Source: UBA8752 sp042095055
GTDB lineage: Bacteria > Bacteroidota > Bacteroidia > Flavobacteriales_D > Sanyastnellaceae
DNA length: 64,000 bases
Assembly: GCA_042095055.1 (NCBI GenBank)
Contig: JBELBZ010000005.1
Coordinates: 37,307-101,306 of the forward strand
Direction: 5' to 3'
The notes beneath the pieces were generated by a model. It worked only from the letters and a program-made list of their open reading frames with translations, made no database searches and was not told the DNA's origin. Shown piece after piece: positions 48,255 to 56,744 of this stretch (position 1 is the stretch's first letter; each line of letters starts with the position of its first letter). A program made the translations under genes and the position numbers.

Positions 48255-48992
48255 TCAGCGCTGTCCGCCTCCCGAAGGCAACGTCAAAGGCAAGGTTAGC
48301 TTAGGACCATTGGCTGGCGTTTCTGCCGGCACATCCTCTGCTGCAGGGAGTTCTTCCGCTGCAGGTGCGGCCGTCTCCACAGGTAAGGCATCGACAGGGT
48401 TGCTGGCGGATGCTCCTCCAGCAGGAACGGGCTCCTCAGAAATGACGGGTTCAGCAGGAATGGAACTTGAACCGGCCTCAACAGATGCGGTGCTGGCCTG
48501 CTCCACTGCAGAAGGTTGCCCTGTGGCTTCCGTGGCCTGCGCTTGGGGTTCGGAGGGCACATCACCAGAAGGCTCGGCCTTCGATGTTGATGAAGGTATC
48601 GGTGTCGATGTAAGTGCAGAACCAACTTCTGACACATCCTGCTCAGCGGTTGTTGCGGCCTCTTGTACTGCCTCCACAGAAGCTGACTCCATTGCAACAT
48701 TCTCCAGTTCGGTCCCCTGGGCTTCAATGACCGCTTCTCTCTCAGCGCCTTGACCCGGGAGGATTGCTTCTCCATCGCGGCTGGACAGGGTCACCCAAGC
48801 GAGGGCCCCCACCAAGACAAGGGCAACGCCTCCCCATTTTGCCCCACGCAGGTCCGCTCCTTTTGGTGCGGAATCCGCAAACAAATCGGCCCTCGGCTCG
48901 GGAGCAACTGCAGTGCTTGATTCGAGCATCGAACGACAGCGGGCATCAAAGTCCGCTTCTGTCATCGTGGTATTGGAGTTGTTCTCCTTCAT
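48255..48992 (-). CDS. Single-pass membrane protein, probable anti-sigma factor
   Basis: A 245-residue protein. A short N-terminal domain (about 1-48) precedes one membrane helix (about 52-70). About 170 residues of Ala/Glu/Pro/Ser-rich, disordered sequence follow outside the membrane, ending in LTLPLTLPSGGG. The arrangement fits an anti-sigma factor, but no zinc-binding HxxxCxxC motif is visible. The ATG overlaps the sigma-factor stop (ATGA). Confidence 0.65.
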   Translation of the reverse strand: MKENNSNTTMTEADFDARCRSMLESSTAVAPEPRADLFADSAPKGADLRGAKWGGVALVLVGALAWVTLSSRDGEAILPGQGAEREAVIEAQGTELENVAMESASVEAVQEAATTAEQDVSEVGSALTSTPIPSSTSKAEPSGDVPSEPQAQATEATGQPSAVEQASTASVEAGSSSIPAEPVISEEPVPAGGASASNPVDALPVETAAPAAEELPAAEDVPAETPANGPKLTLPLTLPSGGGQR

Positions 48993-49585
48993 GTTGCTGT
49001 GCCGGCTATTCCGGCGGCTTTGCTTGTGGTAGACTGAGCTCGAGCCGAAAGGGTTGCAAGAACACGTTGCAAATATTTTCTGGCCCGGCTCAATTGGCTC
49101 TTGGATGTATTGACATCGATGCCCAACTTCTCTGCAATTTCTTGGTGCTTGAACCCCTCAACCACATACATGCAAAACACGGTGCGGTACCCCAGAGGCA
49201 ACTGAGCGATGGCCAAGTCCAACTCCTCAGCAGTGAATTCAGGATCGCTGTAATTCTCTAGATCTTTTGGCGTCGCCGGAACATCTGCAATGTCCTGATG
49301 GTGGCTGTGCTTGAGGTTCTTCCTGTAGTGGGTGATGGCCGTGTTCACTACGATGCGCCTCATCCAACCTTCAAATGAATAGTCTTGGCGGTAGCTCTTG
49401 ACGTGCTTGAAAATTTTGACAAAACTGTCCTGCAATACGTCCTCCGCATCTTCTCTGCAGTTGGTATGGCGAATGGCCGTTGCAAAAAGCTGACCACTGA
49501 AGCGCGCATAGAGTTTCCTCTGGGCCGCAGGGTTTTGATCCTTGCACGATTCAATCAGGATTATAAGTTCCTCTGAGGAAGCCAT
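48989..49585 (-). CDS. ECF RNA polymerase sigma factor
   Basis: A 198-residue sigma-70 family factor. Region 2 (about 22-90) has DAEDVLQDSFVKIFKHV and YSFEGWMRRIVVNTAIT; region 4 (about 125-180) has LPLGYRTVFCMYVVEGFKHQEIAEKLGI with a helix-turn-helix. It should direct polymerase to promoters of its own regulon, probably on an envelope signal relayed by the overlapping anti-sigma-like protein. No ECF-type auto-promoter was recognised in the 77-bp upstream gap. Confidence 0.93.
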   Translation of the reverse strand: MASSEELIILIESCKDQNPAAQRKLYARFSGQLFATAIRHTNCREDAEDVLQDSFVKIFKHVKSYRQDYSFEGWMRRIVVNTAITHYRKNLKHSHHQDIADVPATPKDLENYSDPEFTAEELDLAIAQLPLGYRTVFCMYVVEGFKHQEIAEKLGIDVNTSKSQLSRARKYLQRVLATLSARAQSTTSKAAGIAGTAT

Positions 49586-49662
49586 CCTTTAAAGAACGAA
49601 ATAATGAGCAGAAGAGTTGCGCGAAATGAGGATGGATGCTCCCGTTGTCATGGAATCTTGCC

Positions 49663-50673
49663 TCACATGAATTGTTGCTTGTCGAGGGCGAGCCACTCCA
49701 ATGCTGCACCGTGAAAAATGGCTTCGTTTTGGGTTTTGGACAGGTCCATGTCCGTCTCGATATAGCGCCCAAACTCAAGATCGCCCAGAGGAAAGGGATA
49801 GTCAGACCCCATGACAATGCGGTCCGCCCCTTGCAAATCGAGAACGTATTGCATCAAGAGCGGATCGTGTGTGATGCTGTCCACCCAGAAACTTTTCAGG
49901 TAATCGCGGGGATTGTTGGGGTTGTCGACTGCCACCAAATCGGGCCTGCACCGCCAACCGTGCTCTATCCTTCCCAACGTGGCGAGAAAAGCGCCAGAGG
50001 CATGGCTGAACATGACGCGCAATTTTGGATAGCGGTCAAAAACCCCGGAAAATATCATGGAACACGCCGCCCGTGAGGTTTCTGCTGGCATTCCGACCAA
50101 CCACGGAAGCCAATATTTGGTCATCATTTCTTTGCCCATCATGTCCCAAGGATGGATCATGATGGCCATTCCCAGCCTTTCGCATGCCGCCCAGAGCTCG
50201 TTGAACCGTGGCTCAGAAAGGTTGTACCCATTGATGTTGGATCCGATCTGAATGCCTGCAAAACCCAATTTCGCGCAGCGCTCGAGCTCTTGAATGCTCA
50301 ACTCCACATCTTGCATTGGGAGCGTCGCCAGACCGACGTAATGCTTGGGGTGGTCCTGAATGGTGCGGACCAAATCGTCGTTTAAGAACCGCGCAATGTC
50401 CGCTGTATCCTCCGGTTTGGCCCAATAAGCAAACAACACTGGAATCGTGCACACGACCTGGACCTGGACGCCTGACTGCGCGTATTCTTCGATGCGAATG
50501 ACCGGATCCCAGCAATTTGCCATCACCTCCCGGAAGAAACGGTCTCCTTGCATCATGCGGGCCGCCCCTTCCCTGTGATGCTCGAGGTGGATGAATGACC
50601 CATAACCCAGCTTAGAACTCCAGTCTGGGAGCTGCTTGGGCATGATGTGGGTGTGGGTGTCAATCTTCAGCAT
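49663..50673 (-). CDS. 2-amino-3-carboxymuconate-6-semialdehyde decarboxylase (ACMSD)
   Basis: A 336-residue metal-dependent amidohydrolase-fold decarboxylase. Metal ligands are His7 and His9 (DTHTH), His174 (IMIHPWD), His223 (FSHASGAF) and Asp290 (MGSDYPFPLG). Spacing and total length agree closely with animal ACMSD. The enzyme diverts the tryptophan/3-hydroxyanthranilate pathway away from quinolinate and NAD toward catabolism. No other kynurenine-pathway gene is in the window. A TAACTTGA box starts 14 bases upstream and overlaps the stop of the previous gene. Confidence 0.9.
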   Translation of the reverse strand: MLKIDTHTHIMPKQLPDWSSKLGYGSFIHLEHHREGAARMMQGDRFFREVMANCWDPVIRIEEYAQSGVQVQVVCTIPVLFAYWAKPEDTADIARFLNDDLVRTIQDHPKHYVGLATLPMQDVELSIQELERCAKLGFAGIQIGSNINGYNLSEPRFNELWAACERLGMAIMIHPWDMMGKEMMTKYWLPWLVGMPAETSRAACSMIFSGVFDRYPKLRVMFSHASGAFLATLGRIEHGWRCRPDLVAVDNPNNPRDYLKSFWVDSITHDPLLMQYVLDLQGADRIVMGSDYPFPLGDLEFGRYIETDMDLSKTQNEAIFHGAALEWLALDKQQFM

Positions 50674-50679
50674 CGGCGA

Positions 50680-50687
50680 TCAAGTTA
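50680..50687 (-). promoter_or_regulatory. TAACTTGA box 14 bases before the ACMSD gene
   Basis: Minus-strand TAACTTGA starts at 50687, 14 bases before the ATG at 50673, and includes the TAA stop of the upstream gene. Confidence 0.35.
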
Positions 50688-52346
50688 GGGCTGCGCGACA
50701 TCGGATGTTCGAACCCGGCGCAGATCCAATCGGTTGGTGGGACTGACCTGCCAACCGTCCCACTGGGCAGAAACCAAATGCATGACTTGATCGTGCCACA
50801 AAGGAATGACTGGCATGTCTTGCATAACCGTGGCTTCTGCTCGGCGCAGGAGGGCTTCGCGCTCCTGGCCTGGAACCATAGCAGCAGCGCGGACGAGCAA
50901 CCCGGTTACTTCAGCATTGGCATAATGGGTGTAATTGGGACCGTTCGGGCACCACCGGTCGGGCATGAACAGGCTCAAAAAATTCTCTGCGTCTGGATAA
51001 TCGGCCAACCATGACTTTCGGAACATGGGCACTTGGCTGCGTGCAACCCTTTCGGCGTCTATGGAACTCGGTGCAATGTCCACCGCAACATCGATGCCAT
51101 GGCCTGCCCAAATGTGCTGCAAGGCTCCTGCGAGATCCGCCATATCGGGTTTCGTTCCCAAGGTACCCGCCTCCAACCGCCGCAACGGTGGGGCAACACC
51201 TATCCCCATGGCGGCCAAAATGCTGTCTGCTGTTTCAGGACGCCATCGCAAATCCGGACTCAAAGAGCGCTGCCAATGGTCGAACCCCGGCATTCCTGGA
51301 GGCACAAAACCTTGGGCGGGCAATGCCTCGCCTGCCCTCAACTCGCGAACCAGTGACTCCCGGTCCAGCAGCATGCTCATGGCCCGCCTCACCTCAGGTC
51401 CCAAAGCGGCAAAGCCTTCTGATTCCAGCGCCAAAGTGTCCACCAGAAAACCGATGTAGTCGGTCTTGAGATAGGGGACTTGATGCACATTGAACTTCCC
51501 CTCCCATTCGGGCTTCCATGTGCCGTCCTCCTGACGCAGAGCGCTCGCCCACTCCGGGTCCAATGCCGAGACGAAATCATACCGCCCTTGCCTGAACCCC
51601 AAAAACTCAGCCCCTGGCTCACGGTTAAACTCAATCCGCACACCGTCGAGATAAGGCAATGCAACGCCTGCACTGTCCCGCATCCAATACTCTGGATTCC
51701 GATGCAACACCATGGCCGTTTCAGGAATCCAACCTTTCAATTCGAAAGGACCGCTGCCCATGTCTTCTGTATCTGGATTGGCTCCATAACCGCCTTGAAA
51801 AAGGACGCTCGCATGCGGTGTGGCCAGCAACCCCGGAAAAACAGGTTGCGGCCGACTCAGGTGCAAATGGAGGCTGTCTTTGCGCAGGACTTCTATTCCG
51901 TCGGGAAGGAGGTCACTGAGAACCCAACGGCCTGGCAATGCCTCATCCGCATCCCGCAACCTTGTAAAACTGGCCTTGACATCGGCAGCTGTGACGGGAG
52001 CGCCATTGTGAAAGGATGCCCCAGACCTCAATCGAAAGGCATAGGTGAGGCCATCATCTGATACCGTCCAAGCTTCGGCCAAGGCCGGTTGAATGTGCAA
52101 TGCGGCGTCCAACTCCAACAGCCCTTCGCAGAGTTGATCCACCACCCACATTGATTCCAAGTCGGTGGCTTTTCCAGGATCCAAAGACCGCACACCGTCG
52201 GAAGCATTGTAGGTAAACAAGGCAGAATGGGCGGGGGATTCATTCGTATGGCACGACGCCCAAAAGAGCGGCATGAACAGCGCGAGCAACAGGTGCCATG
52301 GCCTGCTGTCCCAATGCTTGTTTGAATCAAAACCCATCATATACAT
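50685..52346 (-). CDS. ABC-type peptide-binding lipoprotein (SBP family 5)
   Basis: A 553-residue protein; ATG 52346 or the nearby ATGs at 52340 and 52337 are possible starts. The signal ends in a lipobox (LFWASC). The rest matches OppA/DppA-type binding proteins: LDPGKATDLES, LAEAWTVSDDGLTYAFRLR, ASFHNGAPVTAADVKASF, GSGPFELKGW. It would bind oligopeptides or similar solutes in the periplasm. No permease genes are adjacent, so the transporter partners lie elsewhere. Confidence 0.9.
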   Translation of the reverse strand: MYMMGFDSNKHWDSRPWHLLLALFMPLFWASCHTNESPAHSALFTYNASDGVRSLDPGKATDLESMWVVDQLCEGLLELDAALHIQPALAEAWTVSDDGLTYAFRLRSGASFHNGAPVTAADVKASFTRLRDADEALPGRWVLSDLLPDGIEVLRKDSLHLHLSRPQPVFPGLLATPHASVLFQGGYGANPDTEDMGSGPFELKGWIPETAMVLHRNPEYWMRDSAGVALPYLDGVRIEFNREPGAEFLGFRQGRYDFVSALDPEWASALRQEDGTWKPEWEGKFNVHQVPYLKTDYIGFLVDTLALESEGFAALGPEVRRAMSMLLDRESLVRELRAGEALPAQGFVPPGMPGFDHWQRSLSPDLRWRPETADSILAAMGIGVAPPLRRLEAGTLGTKPDMADLAGALQHIWAGHGIDVAVDIAPSSIDAERVARSQVPMFRKSWLADYPDAENFLSLFMPDRWCPNGPNYTHYANAEVTGLLVRAAAMVPGQEREALLRRAEATVMQDMPVIPLWHDQVMHLVSAQWDGWQVSPTNRLDLRRVRTSDVAQP

Positions 52347-52402
52347 TCCAAGCCCAAAAAGGATTCGGCGAAAAGTTAAACCTCAACGTCTTTCTGTGGT
52401 TC

Positions 52403-52410
52403 TACCTTCG
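52403..52410 (+). promoter_or_regulatory. TACCTTCG box before the TonB-dependent receptor
   Basis: TACCTTCG starts 18 bases before ATG 52421 in the 74-bp divergent gap; the leader would be only about 5 bases. On the other strand TAACTTTT lies 36 bases before 52346. Confidence 0.4.
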
Positions 52411-52420
52411 ATATCCAAAT

Positions 52421-54817
52421 ATGCGCATCCTGACGTCCTCTCTCCGCAGCTCTGCCCTTTTACTGATGCTTGCGGGCACTTGGGGAGTGTGGGCCCAGTC
52501 GATTACACTCAATGGCAGGGTGGTGGACCAAACGACCGGAGAGTATGTCCTCGGTGCTGCGGTTACTATAGATGGAACCACCACGGGAACGTCGACCAAC
52601 ATTTATGGATTCTACAGCCTGTCTTTGCCAGAGGGCGAGTACAACTTGACCTGGTCGTTTATCGGATACACGTCCTTTAAGCAGGCCGTGTCTCTCCAGG
52701 AAAACACAACGGTCGATGTAGAATTGGCCCCCTCAGTAGTGGCCATGGCTGCTGCCGAGGTCGAAGCTGACCGCACCGCCCACACGCAGAGCACCGACAT
52801 GGGCAAAGCGGCTGTGGGTGTCGAAACCATCAAGTCATTGCCCGCTTTGTTGGGGGAAGTGGACGTGCTCAAGGTCATCCAGTTCCTGCCGGGCATTCAA
52901 AGTGCTGGAGAAGGCAACAGCGGCTTTTATGTCCGTGGAGGTGGGCCTGACCAAAACCTGGTGCTGGTGGACGATGCCGTGGTCTATAACGCCTCCCATT
53001 TGTTTGGCTTTTTCAGCGTTTTCAATCCCGATGCTGTCAAGGACATTGAGGTGACAAAGGGCACCATGCCCGCCCGTTACGGGGGGCGCGTGAGTTCGGT
53101 CTTGGACATTGGATTGAAAGAAGGAAACGCCCGGAACACGACGCTCAGCGGAGGACTGGGATTGATCAGCTCCCGGCTCACCCTAGAAGGCCCCATCAAA
53201 GAGGACACCATCAGCTACATCATCAGTGGACGCCGGACTTACCTCGATGTCTTGACCCGGCCTTTTGTGAATCCCGAAGGGACTTTTGCGGGCTCAGGCT
53301 ACTATTTCTATGACCTCAACGCCAAGATCAATTGGCGGGCTTCGCGTCGGGATCAGTTCTACCTGAGTGGGTACTTTGGCCGCGATGTGTTCGATTTCCG
53401 ATCACAATCCGCAGACTTTGGCAGCCGCATACCATGGGGTAATTCCACACTGACAGCCCGCTGGAACCACCTCATCAGCGACAAGGCATTCATCACCACA
53501 ACCGCCACTTACAGCGATTATGAATTTGCCTTTGAGGCCCAGCAAGACAGCTTCACTTTTGGATTTAGGAGCGGCATCGACGACCGGGGAATCAAGTCCC
53601 GGCTGACCTTCTACCCCAACCCGAGACATACGTTGAGGGCAGGCCTCGAATACACCTACCACACGTTCCTTCCCACTGAATTTTACGCCACCTCCAACGG
53701 GGTAGACTTCGACCTGGGAGAGGCCGTGCGGACGCGCAGTCATGAAATTTCCGCGTACATCGAGGATGAATTTGACGTGACCGACGCATTGCGGATTCAA
53801 GCCGGCTTGCGCTGGAGTGGTTTTGTGCAAACAGGACCCTTCACGCGATATGTTCCCGCTTCTGGGTCCGACCCGTTGAGTGCCAGCACAGCAGCTGAAG
53901 AGATCCGATACAACAAAGGCGAGATGGTCTCCAATCATGGCGGATGGGAACCCCGGCTGTCCATGCGTTTGACCACGGGCCCCCGCAGCTCATTCAAGGC
54001 TGGCATCGGCCGCAACCTTCAGTACATCCACCTCGCTTCGCTCTCTCCCACTTCGCTGCCCGGAGACATCTGGCTCCCGAGCTCTGATGTGGTCAAGCCC
54101 CAAGATGGCACCCAGGTCAGTGCAGGGTGGTTCCGCGATTTTGGTGCCGACCGGAACATTGAAGCCTCGGTAGAAGTCTACCACAAATGGCTCTCCAACC
54201 TTGTGGCTTACGCCGAAGGCAGCCAACCCGACGACAACATCCGGAACAACGTAGACAACAACCTCGTCTTTGGAACGGGAACCAGTTATGGCATGGAGCT
54301 GTTCGTCAAGCGCAAACGCGGCATCTGGACAGGTTGGCTCGGTTACACATGGAGCAAGACCGACCGCTTGTTTGAAGACCTCAACGATGGCAACCCCTTT
54401 CCTGCACGTTATGACCGGCGTCACGACTTGAGCGCCATTCTGGAATGGACCATCAATGACCGTTGGAAGCTCGGAAGCACCTTTATATACGGGACAGGAA
54501 ATGCCATCACCGTTCCCTCACAGCGGTATTTCGTTGACGGAAACTTGCTGGACGTTTATGGCCCACGCAATGGATTCCGGATGCCCGCCTACCACCGCGC
54601 GGACGTCGGGGCAACGCACACACCTAGGCCCAAAAAAGGCAAGAAACGCTATGGCCAGTGGGTATTCTCGGTGTACAACGTGTACAACAGGCTGAACCCC
54701 TACTTCATTTATTTCGGCAATGATGGGGCCATCGAAGAAGGCACCTTGGACATTCAAGCCTATCAAATCAGCTTGTTTCCCATTTTGCCTTCTGTGACCT
54801 GGAACTTCAAGTTCTAA
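52421..54817 (+). CDS. TonB-dependent outer-membrane receptor
   Basis: The start ATG 52421 gives 798 residues with a signal peptide (about 1-25). A carboxypeptidase-like regulatory domain (about 27-105; ITLNGRVVDQTTGEYVLGAA) precedes the plug (about 115-240; FYVRGGGPDQNLVLVDDAVVYN) and a ~550-residue beta-barrel. No SusD gene follows, so this is not a classical SusCD polysaccharide locus; the substrate is unknown. An ABC exporter gene starts 9 bases after its stop. Confidence 0.92.
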   Translation: MRILTSSLRSSALLLMLAGTWGVWAQSITLNGRVVDQTTGEYVLGAAVTIDGTTTGTSTNIYGFYSLSLPEGEYNLTWSFIGYTSFKQAVSLQENTTVDVELAPSVVAMAAAEVEADRTAHTQSTDMGKAAVGVETIKSLPALLGEVDVLKVIQFLPGIQSAGEGNSGFYVRGGGPDQNLVLVDDAVVYNASHLFGFFSVFNPDAVKDIEVTKGTMPARYGGRVSSVLDIGLKEGNARNTTLSGGLGLISSRLTLEGPIKEDTISYIISGRRTYLDVLTRPFVNPEGTFAGSGYYFYDLNAKINWRASRRDQFYLSGYFGRDVFDFRSQSADFGSRIPWGNSTLTARWNHLISDKAFITTTATYSDYEFAFEAQQDSFTFGFRSGIDDRGIKSRLTFYPNPRHTLRAGLEYTYHTFLPTEFYATSNGVDFDLGEAVRTRSHEISAYIEDEFDVTDALRIQAGLRWSGFVQTGPFTRYVPASGSDPLSASTAAEEIRYNKGEMVSNHGGWEPRLSMRLTTGPRSSFKAGIGRNLQYIHLASLSPTSLPGDIWLPSSDVVKPQDGTQVSAGWFRDFGADRNIEASVEVYHKWLSNLVAYAEGSQPDDNIRNNVDNNLVFGTGTSYGMELFVKRKRGIWTGWLGYTWSKTDRLFEDLNDGNPFPARYDRRHDLSAILEWTINDRWKLGSTFIYGTGNAITVPSQRYFVDGNLLDVYGPRNGFRMPAYHRADVGATHTPRPKKGKKRYGQWVFSVYNVYNRLNPYFIYFGNDGAIEEGTLDIQAYQISLFPILPSVTWNFKF

Positions 54818-54822
54818 CTTCG
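54815..54822 (+). promoter_or_regulatory. TAACTTCG box 12 bases before the ABC exporter gene
   Basis: TAACTTCG begins with the TAA stop of the receptor gene and starts exactly 12 bases before ATG 54827. The exporter may therefore have its own leaderless transcript despite the close spacing. Confidence 0.45.
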
Positions 54823-54826
54823 CCCC

Positions 54827-56716
54827 ATGGGCTCACTCGCGGCACTCAACCCCTTCTTTTGGAAGTACCGTGGCAGGTTGGCTTTGGGGTTCCTGTTTGT
54901 CTTTTTGACCAATGCCTTCTCGGTATTTGCGCCTGTCGTGATTGGCGAAGGCATCAACCTCTTGGAAGAGGCTTATTCCAGATTTCTCGCCCCCATGGAC
55001 GCGGGACAAAGCGCGGAGGAGGTTTTTGCGGCCGATTCATTGCAAGCCCCCCCCACCCTCACGGCCCTGGCCCAATGGACGGGGCAAGAAGAGCACCTGT
55101 TTAGCGCCCCTCAATCCCGGGACGAACTGATTCGGTTTGTGGCCTTTATCGCGGGGATGCAGGCCCTGCTTTACATGTTGGCGTACCTGATGAAGGGGGT
55201 GTTCTCATTCATGACCCGACAGACCATCATCGTGATGAGCCGGCTCATCGAATACGACCTCAAAGAAGCCATTTACGATCAATACCAAAGACTCCCCGCT
55301 GCCTTTTACAAGCAGAACGCCACAGGAGATTTGATGAACCGCATCTCAGAGGACGTGTCCAAGGTCAGGATGTACCTGGGCCCAGCGGTCATGTATGGCC
55401 TCACGTTGGTGACCATGATGGTGCTGACGGTCGGGGTCATGCTGCGCATAGATGTCATACTCACCCTCTGTTCTTTGGCCCCACTGCCCCTGATGAGTTT
55501 TGGGGTGTACAAAATCAGTGCCCGGATCCACCGCAAGAGCGACGCTGTACAATCGCAGCAGAGCTTGCTCAGCGCCAAAGTTCAACAGGACTTTTCGGGC
55601 ATCCGCATCCTCGCTGCCCACAGGCGCGAGGAGCGCGCTTACGAGCGGTTCGAGAAAGCCGCGGATGAATACAAATTCCGGACTTTGGACCTCGTAAAGG
55701 TGGATGCGATGTTCATGCCCATCATTGTCATGCTCGTCGGACTGAGCACCATCCTGACCATTTATGTCGGTGGTCTGCGCGTGTTTTCTGGGGACTTGCA
55801 GCTGGGTCACATCTTTCAGTTTGTGTTCTATGTCAATTTGCTCACGTGGCCCTTTGCTTCGGTGGGATGGGTCACCTCTTTGGTGCAAAAAGCAGCTGCG
55901 AGTCAAGCGCGCATCAATGCGTTTTTAGACGTGGTTCCTGAAATTTCAAATGCCGCCGATACGCCCGCTGAGATTCAAGGCCGCATTACGTTCAAAGGTG
56001 TGGGCCTGACCTACCCTGACTCGGGAATACGCGCCCTTGAGGATGTCAACTTTGACCTCAAGCCAGGCCAGACGTTGGCCATCATTGGCCGCACTGGAAG
56101 TGGAAAAACCTCCCTGGCCCAGCTCGTGGCGCGGCTGTATGACCCAACAGATGGGGTGGTTGAGGTGGATGGAATCCCCCTCTCCAAGCTTCATCTCCCC
56201 AGCTTGAGGGCCTCCATTGGCTACGTCCCTCAGGATGTTTTTCTGTTTTCGGACTCCATAGCGGCGAACATCGCCTTTGGGGTGGATGACGCCGCATTCG
56301 AGGGCATCGAGCAAGCCGCCAAGGACGCCCATGTTCACGACAACATCGCGGCATTTCCAGAAGGCTACGACACCCTTTTGGGTGAACGCGGTGTCAACCT
56401 GAGTGGAGGTCAAAAACAACGCATATCCATTGCACGCGCTGTTTTGCGGCTACCGCGCATCCTGATTTTCGACGATTGCTTGAGTGCAGTGGACACAGAA
56501 ACGGAAGCCGTCATCCTCGGGAATTTGCGGCGCATTATGAAGGACCGCACCTCGATCATTGTCTCCCACCGGGTGTCTACCGTGCGCGATGCCGATTTGA
56601 TCTTGGTGCTCGATGAAGGGGAGGTCGTGGAACGGGGCTCGCACTCAGAACTGCTGGCACACGGTGGTCTGTATTCGGAACTCCAACGCAAGCAAGATCG
56701 TCCTGCCTCAGAGTAA
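54827..56716 (+). CDS. ABC exporter half-transporter (MsbA-like) with altered Walker B
   Basis: A 629-residue membrane-ATPase fusion. Six membrane helices span about 20-345; the first extracytoplasmic loop has an unusually long insert (about 45-105). The ATPase has Walker A GRTGSGKT (about 421-428) and signature LSGGQ. Walker B is IFD549-D550, with Asp replacing the catalytic Glu, as in degenerate sites of heterodimeric exporters. It probably exports a lipid or hydrophobic compound. The gene follows the TonB receptor by 9 bases; a functional link is possible but unproven. Confidence 0.9.
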   Translation: MGSLAALNPFFWKYRGRLALGFLFVFLTNAFSVFAPVVIGEGINLLEEAYSRFLAPMDAGQSAEEVFAADSLQAPPTLTALAQWTGQEEHLFSAPQSRDELIRFVAFIAGMQALLYMLAYLMKGVFSFMTRQTIIVMSRLIEYDLKEAIYDQYQRLPAAFYKQNATGDLMNRISEDVSKVRMYLGPAVMYGLTLVTMMVLTVGVMLRIDVILTLCSLAPLPLMSFGVYKISARIHRKSDAVQSQQSLLSAKVQQDFSGIRILAAHRREERAYERFEKAADEYKFRTLDLVKVDAMFMPIIVMLVGLSTILTIYVGGLRVFSGDLQLGHIFQFVFYVNLLTWPFASVGWVTSLVQKAAASQARINAFLDVVPEISNAADTPAEIQGRITFKGVGLTYPDSGIRALEDVNFDLKPGQTLAIIGRTGSGKTSLAQLVARLYDPTDGVVEVDGIPLSKLHLPSLRASIGYVPQDVFLFSDSIAANIAFGVDDAAFEGIEQAAKDAHVHDNIAAFPEGYDTLLGERGVNLSGGQKQRISIARAVLRLPRILIFDDCLSAVDTETEAVILGNLRRIMKDRTSIIVSHRVSTVRDADLILVLDEGEVVERGSHSELLAHGGLYSELQRKQDRPASE

Positions 56717-56744
56717 GACGGAGTGAGCCGTCTGCCAGAGTTGC

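Noticed and set aside
48244..48753. A 169-codon plus-strand frame opposite the anti-sigma-like gene, rich in Ala, Ser and Thr
   Set aside because: Low-complexity shadow of the Ala/Glu/Pro/Ser-rich minus-strand gene, which is fixed by ATGA overlap with the sigma factor.
52421..54817. A SusCD-type polysaccharide utilisation locus
   Set aside because: The TonB receptor has no SusD gene, sulfatase or glycoside hydrolase next to it.
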